Positions 34,710 to 43,337 of a stretch of 64,000 bases of DNA are shown piece by piece. The notes beneath the pieces are model-generated. The model did not search any database and was not told the DNA's origin. It saw only the letters and a list, made by a program, of their open reading frames with translations. A program made the position numbers and the translations under genes. The stretch's first letter is position 1. Each line of letters opens with the position of its first letter. Origin of the DNA: Bog-532 sp963833835 (GTDB lineage: Bacteria; Actinomycetota; Actinomycetes; Streptosporangiales; Streptosporangiaceae); assembly GCA_963833835.1 (NCBI GenBank), contig CAWHZI010000008.1:434001-498000 (forward strand). The letters are read 5' to 3'.

Positions 34710-35449
34710 GACGCGCTCCCCAGGTAGTGGCCTTCACGGCCTTCGTAGTCGGTGACGCCGGAGGTCAGGGCCAGGAACGCCTCTTCCAGCGAGGTGGAGG
34801 TGGCGGACAGCTCGGCCACCGTGGTCTGGGCCAGCAGCCGGGCCTGCCCGATCACGATCAGGTCGGTGGCGGTCAGCGCCATCTCGCTGATCAGGTGGCT
34901 GGAGACGAGCACCGTGCGGCCGTCGGCGGCCAGCGACCGCAGCAGCGACCGCAGCCAGCGGATGCCCTCCGGGTCCAGGCCGTTCACCGGTTCGTCCAGG
35001 ATCAGGACCTCCGGGTCGCCCAGCAGCGCGGTGGCGATGCCGAGCCGTTGGGCCATGCCGAGCGAGTACTTGCCCGCCCGCCGCCGGGCCGCCTGGGTCA
35101 GGCCGACGATGTCCAGCACCTCGTCCACCCGGCGGCCGGGCAGGCCGTTGCTGGCGGCCAGCGCGGCCAGGTGGGTACGGGCCGACTGGCCCGGGTGGAA
35201 CGACTTGGCTTCGAGCAGCGAGCCGACCCGGCGCAGCGGCCAGCCCAGCTCGCGGTAGCCGCGGCCGCCGATCCAGGCCTGCCCGGCGTCCGGTTCGTCC
35301 AGCCCGATGATCATGCGCATCGTGGTGGACTTGCCTGAGCCGTTCGGCCCGAGGAACCCGGTCACGGTGCCGGGCTTGACCTCGAAGGTGAGCCCGTCCA
35401 CGGCCACCGTCGGGCCGTAGCGTTTGGTGAGGCCCCGTACCTCAATCAT
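34706..35449 (-). CDS. ABC transporter ATP-binding protein
   Basis: 247 residues from ATG 35449 behind GGGAGGTTGAC. Walker A GPNGSGKST, Q-loop region VGSLLEAKSFHPGQSARTHL, signature YSLGMAQRLGIATALL, Walker B VLILDEPVNGLDPEG and the H-loop SSHLISEM are complete. It resembles the BcrA/NatA group of drug-export ATPases. First gene of a four-gene operon (ATPase, permease, kinase, regulator). The direct/inverted repeats just upstream are candidates for regulator binding. Confidence 0.9.
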   Translation of the reverse strand: MIEVRGLTKRYGPTVAVDGLTFEVKPGTVTGFLGPNGSGKSTTMRMIIGLDEPDAGQAWIGGRGYRELGWPLRRVGSLLEAKSFHPGQSARTHLAALAASNGLPGRRVDEVLDIVGLTQAARRRAGKYSLGMAQRLGIATALLGDPEVLILDEPVNGLDPEGIRWLRSLLRSLAADGRTVLVSSHLISEMALTATDLIVIGQARLLAQTTVAELSATSTSLEEAFLALTSGVTDYEGREGHYLGSAS

Positions 35450-35482
35450 GTCAACCTCCCGTTGCCTTAGGTGATGACGCTC

Positions 35483-35520
35483 TAGCGAGCGCTGTCTTTG
35501 AGCGAGCACTGCGTTCGCTA
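35483..35520. promoter_or_regulatory. Operator-like repeats upstream of ABC operon
   Basis: AGCGAGCGCTG (35484-35494) and AGCGAGCACTG (35501-35511) are direct repeats 17 bp apart; TAGCGAGCGC (35483-35492) and GCGTTCGCTA (35511-35520) are inverted with one mismatch. This layout fits a two-site regulator, possibly the NarL-type protein of this operon. Confidence 0.55.
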
Positions 35521-35612
35521 CATCACGCTAGGGACGGAGGGCGGCGGTAGAACGTGGCTGACCCCCGGGTTGGGGCGGGGGTTTTCCCCCGGTGCGGCCG
35601 CCGCGGGGAGTG

Positions 35613-36526
35613 TCAGTCCAGGTCGAGGACGGCCTTGCCGCGGACCTGCCGGCCGAGCAGGGCGGCCGCGGCCTCACCGGCCTGCCGCCACGAGCTGCGC
35701 CAGCCGATCTGCGGGTCGAGGTCGCCTGCGGCCAGCAGGCCGGCCAGATAGGCCAGGTCCGGGCCGAAGCCCGCGCCCACCGTGAACAGCTCGAGGTGCC
35801 GGTCCCCGCCGTACTGGCGCTGCTCTTCGAAGTCGATCGTGGTGGGCTGCTGGGAGGCCTGGCCGATGCTGACCGCCCGGCCGCCCTGGCCGGTGTGGCT
35901 GAACGCCTCAGCCAGCAGCGGGCCGCCCACGTTTTCCAGCACGCCGAACACCGGCTCGCCCAGGTCGTCCAGGGACGTGATGACCTCGCTCGCCCCCAGG
36001 CCGGCCAGGCCCTCGCCGCGGGCCGGGCTGCCCACGGCCGCGATGACGTAGGCACCGGCCCGGGCGGCCAGCTGGACCGCGAACCGGCCGACCCCGCCGG
36101 AAGCGCCGGTGACCAGGACCCGGCGCCCCACGACCGGGCCCAGCCGTCGCAACGCCCGCAGCGCGGTGACCGCGGCCACCGGCAGCGCGCTGGCCTGGCC
36201 CAGGTCCACCGCAGCCGGGACGGCGGCCAGCTCACCGACGTCGACGGCCCGCTGCTCCGCCCACGCCCCGGCCCAGCCGAAGGTGACCACGCGGGTGCCC
36301 GGGGCCGGCCGGTGCCGTCGGCCGCGGCGCGCAGCACGGTACCGGCGGCATCCCAGCCGGGCACCTCCCCTGGTTTGCGCGACTGCTCCAGGTAGGCCAG
36401 TTCGCCGAAGTTGAGCGCGATGGCCTGCACCGCCACCAGCGCCTGGCCGTCCGCCGGCTCGGGTTCGGGCACCTCGCGCAGGGCGAGTCCTTGCGGGGCG
36501 GCGGGGTCGTGGATCAGAGCGCGCAT
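35613..36526 (-). CDS. Zinc-binding alcohol dehydrogenase/quinone oxidoreductase family, one frameshift
   Basis: Start ATG 36526: MRALIHDPAAPQGLALREVPEPEPADGQALVAVQAIALNFGELAYL is the MDR GroES-like start; GEVPGWDAAGTVLRAAADGTG follows. After a shift near 36310 come GAWAEQRAVDVGELAAVPAAVDLGQASALPVAAVTALRALRRLG and the NADPH motif VLVTGASGGVGRFAVQLAA. No catalytic or structural zinc ligands are seen, so it is a zinc-free quinone-oxidoreductase (Qor-like) member. Ends VRGKAVLDLD. Same strand as the LLM enzyme, 74 bp apart. Confidence 0.87.
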
Positions 36527-36600
36527 AGTTCGCCTTTCAGTTGCCCGGTTCGGGGTGCCGTAACCGTTCGGGTGCCGTAGTCGTTCGGGTGCCGTAGCGG

Positions 36601-37437
36601 TCAGCGCGGCAGGCTGGCGTGCTGTTCCAGCAGCCGGCGGCTTCGGCGGCGGTCGCGGCCGGGAAGCCGAAGATCACCAGCCGGTCGGTGCCCAGGCTGG
36701 CGTAGTCGCGGGCGTCGGCGGCGGTGACCGGGCCGAGCGGCATGAACGAGATCTCCAGCCGTCCCAGCGCGGCGGGGCGTGCCACCGAGCCCGTGGCCTG
36801 GGCCAGGCCACGGAGGTGCTTTTCCAGGTCGCCGGGGCTGTCCCCGTTGCCGAACCAGCCGTGACCAGAGCCGACCGCGCGCCGGAACGCGGCGGGGCTG
36901 TGCCCGCCGACCACGATCGGCACCCCGTCCGGCCGCAGCGGCCGCGGGTAGGCGTCGACGTTGCTGACCCCGGCGTAGCGGCCCTGGTAGCGGCGCGGGC
37001 TGAGTCCACAGCGCGCGCATCGCGGCCAGGTACTCGTCGGTGCGCGCACCGCGCTCGGACATCGCCACCCCGAACGCGGCCAGCTCGGCCGCCAGCCATC
37101 CGGCCCCAACGCCGAGCCGGAACCGGCCGCGGCTCAGCACGTCCAGGCTGGCCGCCTGCTTGGCCAGCAGCAACGGGTCGCGCTGGGGCAGGATCACCAC
37201 CCCGCTGGCCAGTTCCAGCTGGCGGGTGACCGCGGCCACAAACGCCAGGTGCACCAGCGGTTCCACCAGCACGGTGGAGGGCGGATTGGCCGGATCGGGT
37301 GGCTCGGCCGGCAGCACGACATGATCGGCGGCCCACCAGGACCGGTAGCCGAGTTCCTCGGCCCGCTGAGCCAGCCGGACCGCCTCGGCTGGGTCGGTCG
37401 CGGCCCGGCCGTTCAGCCCGTGAATCCCGAGCTCCAC
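36601..37437 (-). CDS. LLM class F420-dependent oxidoreductase, two frameshifts
   Basis: GTG 37437 behind GGAGGCGACAG. VELGIHGLNGRAATDPAEAVRLAQRAEELGYRSWWAADHVVLP is the family start, followed by TVLVEPLVHLAFVAAVTRQLELASGVVILPQRDPLLLAKQAASLDVLSRGRFRLGVGAGW. A shift near 37000 leads to YAGVSNVDAYPRPLRPDGVPIVVGGHSPAAFRRAV and DRLVIFGFPA; another near 36635 gives the end LLEQHASLPR. Same subfamily as the gene at 18217. F420 use is by family precedent. Divergent from a LysR gene. Confidence 0.87.
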   Translation of the reverse strand: MELGIHGLNGRAATDPAEAVRLAQRAEELGYRSWWAADHVVLPAEPPDPANPPSTVLVEPLVHLAFVAAVTRQLELASGVVILPQRDPLLLAKQAASLDVLSRGRFRLGVGAGWLAAELAAFGVAMSERGARTDEYLAAMRALWTQPAPLPGPLRRGQQRRRLPAAAAAGRGADRGRRAQPRRVPARGRLWSRLVRQRGQPRRPGKAPPWPGPGHGLGGTPRRAGTAGDLVHAARPGHRRRRPRLRQPGHRPAGDLRLPGRDRRRSRRLLEQHASLPR

Positions 37438-37469
37438 CTGCTGTCGCCTCCATCGCTCGTTCTCTGGGC

Positions 37470-37507
37470 CGTTCCTTCGGCCCACTTCGGGTCGTTCCTT
37501 CGGCCCA
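37470..37507. repeat. Two 15-bp direct repeats in divergent promoter
   Basis: CGTTCCTTCGGCCCA occurs at 37470-37484 and 37493-37507, a 23-bp period, between the LLM and LysR genes. About two helical turns apart, so a protein could bind both on one face. Confidence 0.7.
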
Positions 37508-37546
37508 TTCTGGGGCGGCCGACGGCGCGTGATCCAAGACCTTTTG

Positions 37547-37565
37547 CCATAACCTTTGGTTATGG
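37547..37565. promoter_or_regulatory. Perfect palindrome over the LysR start codon
   Basis: CCATAACC-TTT-GGTTATGG is a perfect 8-3-8 inverted repeat; the second arm contains the ATG at 37562. A regulator bound here would block both transcription and translation start, consistent with autoregulation. Confidence 0.8.
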
Positions 37566-38487
37566 ATGTGCATGTCCGTGACCTGCGCTATTTCGTGGCC
37601 GTGGCCGAGGAACGGAGCTTCACCCGGGCTGCGGCCGAGCGGCTGTTCGTGTCGCAGCCAGCGCTGAGCAAGCAGATCCGCCGCCTGGAGGCCTCCCTGG
37701 GCGCGGAGCTGTTCGGCCGGGGCCCGGGCGAGGTGACGCTGACCGGGGCCGGGCGCGCCCTGCTCCCCCGGGCCCGCCGCCTGCTGGCCGACTGGGACCG
37801 CGCCCAGCACGCCGTGGCCGACGCCGCGGCGGCCGAGCACGCCGTGCTGCGGGTGGGGTTCCAGACCAGCATCGGCCGCGGCCTCATCCCCGGGGTCACC
37901 GCGGTCATGGGCGAGCTGCTGCCCGGCTGGACGCTGGCGTTCCGCCAGGTGTCCTGGGCCGACCCGACCACCGGGCTGGCCAGCGGGGACGCCGATGTGG
38001 CCGTGGCCTGGCTACCGCTACCGCCCGATGGCGGCTTCGCGTGGAAGGTCCTCACCACCGAGGACCGCTGGGTGGCGCTGCCGTCGGCGCACCGGCTGGC
38101 GGGCCGGGAGGTGATCCCGTTCGCCGAGCTGGCCGCGGAGCCGTTCATCGCCTTGCCCCCGTCGGCCGGGGCAGCGCGGGACTTCTGGCTGGCCACCGGC
38201 CAGCGATCCACGCCGGCCGGGTGGCGGCCGAGGCGTCGTCGGCCGAGGAGTCGATGGAAGCGGTCACGTCCGGGCTCGGGGTGGTGCTGCTGTCCGCCGG
38301 GAACGCCGGCATCTACCAGCGGGACGGGATCGCGTTCCGGCCGGTATCCGGCCTGCCGCCCACCGAACTGGCCGTGGTGTGGCGGGCCGGTGACCACCGC
38401 CGCGCGGTGCAGGTGTTCGTGGACGCCTGCTGCATCTGCACGGCCCGCGACGCGGAGGCCTGCCCCGGCTTACGGTGCGCCGGCTGA
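37562..38487 (+). CDS. LysR family transcriptional regulator, one frameshift
   Basis: ATG 37562: MDVHVRDLRYFVAVAEERSFTRAAAERLFVSQPALSKQIRRLEASLGAELFGR is the LysR wHTH. The effector domain runs on through HAVLRVGFQTSIGRGLIPGV and GLASGDADVAVAWLPL; a shift near 38205 leads to SMEAVTSGLGVVLLSAGNAGIYQRDGIAFRPV and WRAGDHRRAVQVFVDAC. About 308 residues. No ribosome-binding site precedes the ATG, so translation may be leaderless. It faces the nitrile hydratase genes convergently and is divergent from the LLM gene, which is the more likely target. Confidence 0.88.
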
Positions 38488-38500
38488 GACAATGCTCCGG

Positions 38501-39129
38501 CTAGACGGCGGCGGTGCCGATCATGCCGTTCCGGGTGACCAGGGCGGCCAGTTCTTCCTGGTCAAGGCCATCGGTGCCGGCGGCCGCACGGGGACGACCA
38601 GGTAGCGGATCTCGGCCGTGGAATCCCACACGTCGATGCCGGTCGCGGCGGGCAGGTTCAGGCCGAACTCGGCCAGCACGGCCCGCGGCTCGCGCACCGT
38701 CCGGGACCGGTAGGCCAGGCTCCGGTACCAGCTCGGCGACGGGCCGAGCAGCGACAGCGGGTAGCACGAGCACAGCGTGCACACGATCACGTTGTGCCGG
38801 TCCGGGGTGTTGGCCACCACCCGCAACTGGTAGTCGCTGGTCTGGGCACCGAGCCCCAGCTCCGCGGCCGCGGCCGACCCGTCGGCCAGCAGCCGGTCAC
38901 GGAACTGCTCGTCGGTCCAGGCCCGGGCCACGATGCGGGCGCCGTTGACCGGGGAGGCGTCGGCGTAGAACCTGGTCAGCAGCTCATCGATCTCATCGTC
39001 GGTGGTCAGGCCGGCCGCGATCAGCCGTTCCTCCAGGCGGCGGACGCGGGCCGCGACCGGGACATCCTCGTGGTGCTCGTGGTGCTCGTGGGGCTCATGG
39101 GGCTCATGGGGCTCATGGGGCGAGGTCAT
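38501..39129 (-). CDS. Nitrile hydratase alpha subunit (thiocyanate hydrolase gamma-like), one frameshift
   Basis: ATG 39129, overlapping the upstream gene by ATGA. The catalytic metal site VCTLCSC places Cys117, Cys120 and Cys122; threonine in the second position is the cobalt-type signature. Around it are RHNVIVCTLCSCYPLSLLGPSPSWYRSLAYRSRTVREPRAVLAEFG and DSTAEIRYLVVPVRP; a shift near 38585 gives the end TDGLDQEELAALVTRNGMIG, matching the family C-terminus. The N-terminus is unusual: eight histidines in residues 5-20 from 9-bp DNA repeats. It hydrates nitriles to amides or, in the gamma role, thiocyanate. Confidence 0.9.
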
Positions 39130-39430
39130 CGGGCCTCCTCCAGGTAGCACTCCCACAGGTCGGCGATGACCGTGTGGCTGCCGCCCGGATCACTGCTGGC
39201 CGATCGCGCCCCCACAGGTCAGAGCCGCGGAAGCGAACCGCGTACACGGTCTCCACCCGCGGCTCGGCCCGGCCCCGGGCCACGTCGTCCGGCAGCGTCT
39301 CCGGTGCGGCCGCCGCCACCACCTCGCCGGTATGCCCCCGCAGGTAACGGGGCAGCCGGGTGTGATGATCGGGGTCGATGGCGCGAGCCCGCACGCGGCT
39401 GCCCGGCGGGAACCGCACCCCGCCGGTCAC
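39126..39430 (-). CDS. Nitrile hydratase beta C-terminal domain protein, one frameshift
   Basis: ATG 39430 overlaps the preceding gene stop (ATGA). FPPGSRVRARAIDPDHHTRLPRYLRGHTGEVVAAAAPETLPDD is the SH3-like C-terminal domain of NHase beta, with VETVYAVRFRGSDLWGRD. A shift near 39190 continues to SHTVIADLWECYLEEAR, the usual beta end (DLWExYL). About 100 residues. As a separate gene it corresponds to the alpha subunit of thiocyanate hydrolase or one of the small ToyKL-type chains. It forms the wall of the active site with the metal-bearing chain. Confidence 0.85.
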
Positions 39431-39693
39431 GCCACGCCCTTGCGTGCCACCAGCACCTCGATCGCTTCCAGCCAGCGTTCGAAGTACGCCGCGGCCAGGT
39501 ATCGCTCCGGCGGGATGGATTCGATCGCGTCGCGCATCTCATCGCCGGTGAACACGCCGCGCCGCAGCAAGATCCGCTGCACCGCGAACACGTGCGCCTC
39601 CCAGTCCGCCCCGAACTGGGCGGGCTCGGCCGCGTCACCGGGATCTACCGGCCCGAAGCCGGTCTGGCCGCCCACGTCATGCACCCTGCTCAT
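39427..39693 (-). CDS. Nitrile hydratase beta N-terminal domain protein
   Basis: 88 residues from ATG 39693. MSRVHDVGGQTGFGPVDPGDAAEPAQFGADWEAHVFAVQRILLRRGVFTGDEMRDAIESIPPERYLAAAYFERWLEAIEVLVARKGVA is read here as short segments: the HDxGGxxGFGPV start, WEAHVFAV helix and YFERWLEAIEVLV are all diagnostic of the NHase beta N-terminal half and of NHase accessory proteins. First gene of a three-gene coupled operon, same order as scnB-scnA-scnC. It may also act as a cobalt chaperone. A proline iminopeptidase gene starts divergently 30 bp away. Confidence 0.87.
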   Translation of the reverse strand: MSRVHDVGGQTGFGPVDPGDAAEPAQFGADWEAHVFAVQRILLRRGVFTGDEMRDAIESIPPERYLAAAYFERWLEAIEVLVARKGVA

Positions 39694-39723
39694 GATCGTG
39701 ACGCTAACCGATACCGTCGGAAT

Positions 39724-41007
39724 GTGACCAGCTTCCGCCATCCCGGCACCGTGCTCACCGACCACACGTTCGGAGTCCCGCTCGACTACGGGCGCCCCGA
39801 CGGGGAGCAGATCGAGATCTTCGCCCGCGAGGTCGTCGCGGCCGACAAGGCTGGCCAGGCCAGCACCCTGCCCTGGCTGCTGTTCCTGCAGGGCGGCCCG
39901 GGCAACCGCTCGCCCCGCCCGATCGGGCGCGACGTCTGGCTGGACCGCGCGCTGCAGGAGTTCCGGGTGCTGCTGCTCGACCAGCGCGGCACCGGCCGGT
40001 CCACCCCGGCCAACCGGCTCTCCCTGGCCCGGCTGGGCAGCCCGCAGGCCCAAGCCGACTACCTGGCCCTGTTCCGGGCCGACAACATCGTCCGCGACGC
40101 CGAGCGGATCCGCCGCGAGCTGGCCGGCGGCGCGCCGTGGAGCGTGCTCGGGCAGAGCTTCGGCGGCTTCTGCACGGTGACCTACCTGTCCCTGGCGCCC
40201 GAGGGAATCAGGGAGGCGTTCATCACCGGCGGCCTGCCCGGCCTCGACGTGACCGCCGACGACGTCTACCGGGTCGCCTATCCGCGGGTCACGGCCAAGG
40301 TCAACGAGCACTACGAGCGCTACCCGGACGACGTGGACCGGGCCCGCCACATCGCGCGCCAGCTGGCCCGCCACGACGTCCGGCTGCCGGCCGGGATGCC
40401 GCTGACCGTGGAGAACTTCCAGGCTCTCGGCCACATGCTGGGCCTGAGCACCGGCAGCCACGAGCTGCACTACCTGCTGGAGGACGCGCTGACCGGGGAC
40501 GAGATCAGCGATGAGTTTCTGTACCAGGCCGAACCTCACCTGAGCTACGCCGGCAGCCCGCTGTACGCGCTGCTGCACGAGGCCTGTTACGCCCAGGGTT
40601 TCGCCACCGGCTGGTCGGCGCAGCGGGTCCGGGCCGAGTTCCCGGCGTTCGACCCGGCGGTGGCGGTCGACGGCGACGACCCGCTCACGTTCACCGGCGA
40701 GATGATCTACCCATGGATGGTGCCGACCCGGTGCTGGCGCCGCTGCGTGAGGCCGCGGACCGGCTGGCCGAGCGGGACACATGGCCGCCGCTGTACCACC
40801 CGGTCCGCCTCGGCGCGAACAACGTCCCGGTCGCCGCGGCGGTGTACTTCAACGACATGTACGTGGACCGGGACGACTCACTCCGGACCGCGGTCGCCAT
40901 CGAAGGTCTGCGGCCCTGGGTGACCAGGATACGAACACGATGGCGTCCGGGTCAGCCAAGGCAAGGTGCTGGACCGGCTGATCGCCATGGCCCGCGGCGA
41001 AATCTGA
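39724..41007 (+). CDS. pip: Proline iminopeptidase-like alpha/beta hydrolase (S33), two frameshifts
   Basis: GTG 39724; the only 30-bp gap to the divergent operon suggests a leaderless start. FLQGGPGNRSPRP is the HGGPG-type oxyanion element, LLLDQRGTGRSTP the DQRGxGxS motif, and VLGQSFGGFC holds the nucleophile serine near residue 142. The helical cap follows (LSTGSHELHYLLEDALTGDEIS). Shifts near 40715 and 40925 precede the histidine-bearing end ...QGKVLDRLIAMARGEI, stop at 41005-41007. About 427 residues. Removes N-terminal proline from peptides by family precedent. Confidence 0.86.
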
Positions 41008-41053
41008 CCTCGGACAGCGATGAGTCTGGCGGGTGAGCGTCGTCTGGGTGAGT

Positions 41054-41565
41054 ATGGATCCTTCTTCGCCGAACGCGGCGACCGAGCCGTCCGTGATGAG
41101 CAGGACGCGCAGCCTGGTCAGCGTGGCGCACCGTCACCATGGCCACCCTGCCCTCGGCCGCCGACGAAATCCCCGGCCTGCTGGCCTGGCTGGCTACGCA
41201 CGGGACCGAGCCCGCCGGGCCGCCGTTCATCAAGTACAACGTGATCGACATGGCGCGCGAACTGCAGGTCGAAGCCGGTGTCCCCGTCGCCGCGCCGGTG
41301 GCCGGTGACAACCAGGTGCCGGGCAGCCTACTGCCCGGCGGCCAGTACACGGCGGTGACCCATGTCGGCCCGTACGAGACCAGCTCGTGCCGGCCGTGCG
41401 CCGCCTGCTGGACTGGGCCCAAGGTCGGGCCTGACCTGGGACAAGCAGGACACGCCGGACGGTGAGCGATGGGGTTGCCGGCTGGAGATCTACCCCGTCA
41501 ACCCGGCCGAACAGCCCGACCCGGGCAAGTGGGAGACCGAGCTGGTCTTCCGCCTGGCCGACTGA
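41054..41565 (+). CDS. GyrI-like/effector-binding domain protein, frameshifted
   Basis: The body is VTMATLPSAADEIPGLLAWLATHGTEPAGPPFIKYNVIDM (from 41139) and QVEAGVPVAAPVAGDNQVPGSLLPGGQYTAVTHVGPYET, the GyrI-like small-molecule binding fold; after a shift near 41385 VPAVRRLLDWAQGRGLTWDKQDTPDGERWGCRLEIYPVNP and VFRLAD complete it. The N-terminal codons in other frames (EPSV, DEQDAQP) match the usual lead, so the start is placed at ATG 41054 but is uncertain. Such proteins sequester drugs or act as stand-alone effector-binding domains. Confidence 0.75.
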
Positions 41566-41629
41566 CCGGAAGTTGCCAAACCGGCAACGCCGTTCGCCGC
41601 CGGTGGCCAGCTGGCGGCACGGTCAGCCC

Positions 41630-42328
41630 ATGAACACCAGCCACCAGCACGGCCCCGGCCCCGGCCACGGGTACGGTCCCCCGCCCACCGGCCCCGACTC
41701 CGACCCGTCACAGTGGTTCACCCAGGAGTACTGGGACGACCGGTACAGCGGCGAGCCCATCTGGTCCGGCCAGCCCAACCCGCTGCTGGTCAGCTACGCC
41801 GATGAACTGGCTCCCGGCACCGCCCTGGATGTCGGCAGCGGCGAAGGCGCCGACGTGATCTGGCTCGCCACCCAGGGCTGGAACGCCACCGGGGCCGACA
41901 TCTCGCCGATCGCGCTGCGGCGAGCGGCCGGACTGGCGGCCCAGGCTGGCCCGGCCGTCGCCGCGCGTATCTCCTGGCAGCAGGCCGACCTGCTCAGCTG
42001 GCAGCCACCGGAAGGCCACTTCGACCTGGTCTCGGCCCAGTTCATCCACCTGCCCCGGTCCGAGCGCGAGTCCCTGCACCGCCGGCTGGCCGCCGCGGTC
42101 CGGCCGGGCGGCACGCTGCTCGTGGTCAGCCACCACCCGTCGGACCTGGATACCGGGCAGCGGCCCCAGCTACCGGAGATGTTCGCCACCGGCGAGGAAA
42201 TGGCCACCGTGCTCGCCCCGGCCGCGTGGGACATCGACACCGCCGAGCCCGGTCGTCAGGCCACGTTCACGGACGGCGAGACCTGCACCATCCACGACGC
42301 CGTGCTGCGCGCCGTCCGCCGCGCCTGA
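41630..42328 (+). CDS. Class I SAM-dependent methyltransferase
   Basis: 232 residues from ATG 41630. The N-terminus is rich in His, Gly and Pro (about residues 1-25), then FTQEYWDDRYSGEPIWSGQPNPLLVSYADEL. Motif I is ALDVGSGEGADVIWLATQGW, motif II TGADISPIALRRA, and FDLVSAQFIHLPRSE plus AAVRPGGTLLVVSHHPSD complete the Methyltransf_11/25 fold. The EYWDxRY lead is shared with thiopurine- and tellurite-type methyltransferases in actinobacteria. Substrate unknown. Confidence 0.85.
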   Translation: MNTSHQHGPGPGHGYGPPPTGPDSDPSQWFTQEYWDDRYSGEPIWSGQPNPLLVSYADELAPGTALDVGSGEGADVIWLATQGWNATGADISPIALRRAAGLAAQAGPAVAARISWQQADLLSWQPPEGHFDLVSAQFIHLPRSERESLHRRLAAAVRPGGTLLVVSHHPSDLDTGQRPQLPEMFATGEEMATVLAPAAWDIDTAEPGRQATFTDGETCTIHDAVLRAVRRA

Positions 42329-42334
42329 CCGCCC

Positions 42335-43277
42335 CTAACCACAGCCGCCCCTGACCGCAGGCGCCCCTGACCGCAGGCGGCCCTGACCGGAGGCGGCCAT
42401 CACATCAGGCGCCGGCCCGAGCATGCGGATCGCGTTGTCCTTCAGTACCTTGGGCCGTACGCCCGGCTTGAGGTCGAGCTGGTCGAAGTCCCAGCCATCG
42501 CTCCGGGGTCAGCAGCGGGTAGTCGGACGAACAGCGCCTTGTCCTGCAGCAGGGAGTTCATGTTCCGCACCAGCTGCGGCGGGAAGTACTTCGGCGACCA
42601 CCCGGACAGGTCGATGTACACGTTGGCCTTGTGCGTGGCGATCGAGATGGCCGAATCCTGCCAGGGCACGGACGGATGGGCCAGGATCACGGTCAGCCCG
42701 GGAAATCCGCCGCCACGTCGTCGATCAGCATCGGGTCGGACAGCCGCAGCTTGATCCCCCGGCCGCCGGGCAGCCCGGCGCCGATTCCGGTCTGCCCGGT
42801 GTGGAACACGGCCTGGACACCCATTTCCTCGATCGCCGCGTACAGCGGGTACAGGCTGGGGTCGTTCGGGGCGAAGCCCTGCATGCTCGGGTGGAACTTG
42901 AAGCCCCGCGCGCCGTGGCCATCCACCAGCCGCCGCGCCCGGCGCACGGCGTCGGCCGGCCGCAGCGGGTCCACCGACCCGAACGGGATCAGCGTGTCGG
43001 GAGAACTCCGCCGCCCGGTCCGCGATCTCCTCGCTGGACAGCGCCGGGCGGCCCGGTCGCGGTGGTCGCGTCGATGGTGAAGATCACCGCGGCCATCAGC
43101 CGTTCCCGGTAGAACCCGGCCAGCCGGTCCACGGTCGGGGTGCGGTCCTGCCCGCTGTGGAAGTACGTCGGCCGACGCCTCCAGCAGCTCGCCGTCCATG
43201 CTGAAGTGGCCGTGGCCGTCGGATTCCACGTGCACGTGAACGTCGATCGCGGTCAGCGCGTCAAGATCGAGGGGCAC
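42335..43277 (-). pseudogene. Amidohydrolase family 2 protein, several frameshifts
   Basis: GTG 43277: VPLDLDALTAIDVHVHVESDGHGHFSMDGELLEAS has the HxH metal motif of ACMSD-like amidohydrolases. Later pieces in different frames are DTLIPFGSVDPLRPADAVRRARRLVDGHGARGFKFHPSMQGFAPND, AVFHTGQTG, ADFPGLTVILAHPSVPWQDSAISIATHKANVYIDLSGWSPKYFPP and KDNAIRML. Shifts fall near 43190, 43060, 43005, 42690 and 42515. Four near-repeats of about 16 bp lie over the 3' end. Substrate may be an aromatic acid, by family. May be an intact gene damaged only by sequence errors. Confidence 0.78.
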
Positions 43278-43337
43278 GCCCCCGAACTTACGCCACCGCC
43301 ATTGCGCCGCCCGCATCGGCCGGCCAAGGTCGGCGAT

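Noticed and set aside
42329..42400. Four ~16-bp CCCCTGACCGCAGG-like units as a separate repeat element
   Set aside because: They overlap the end of the amidohydrolase and vary; noted there, too weak for a separate claim.
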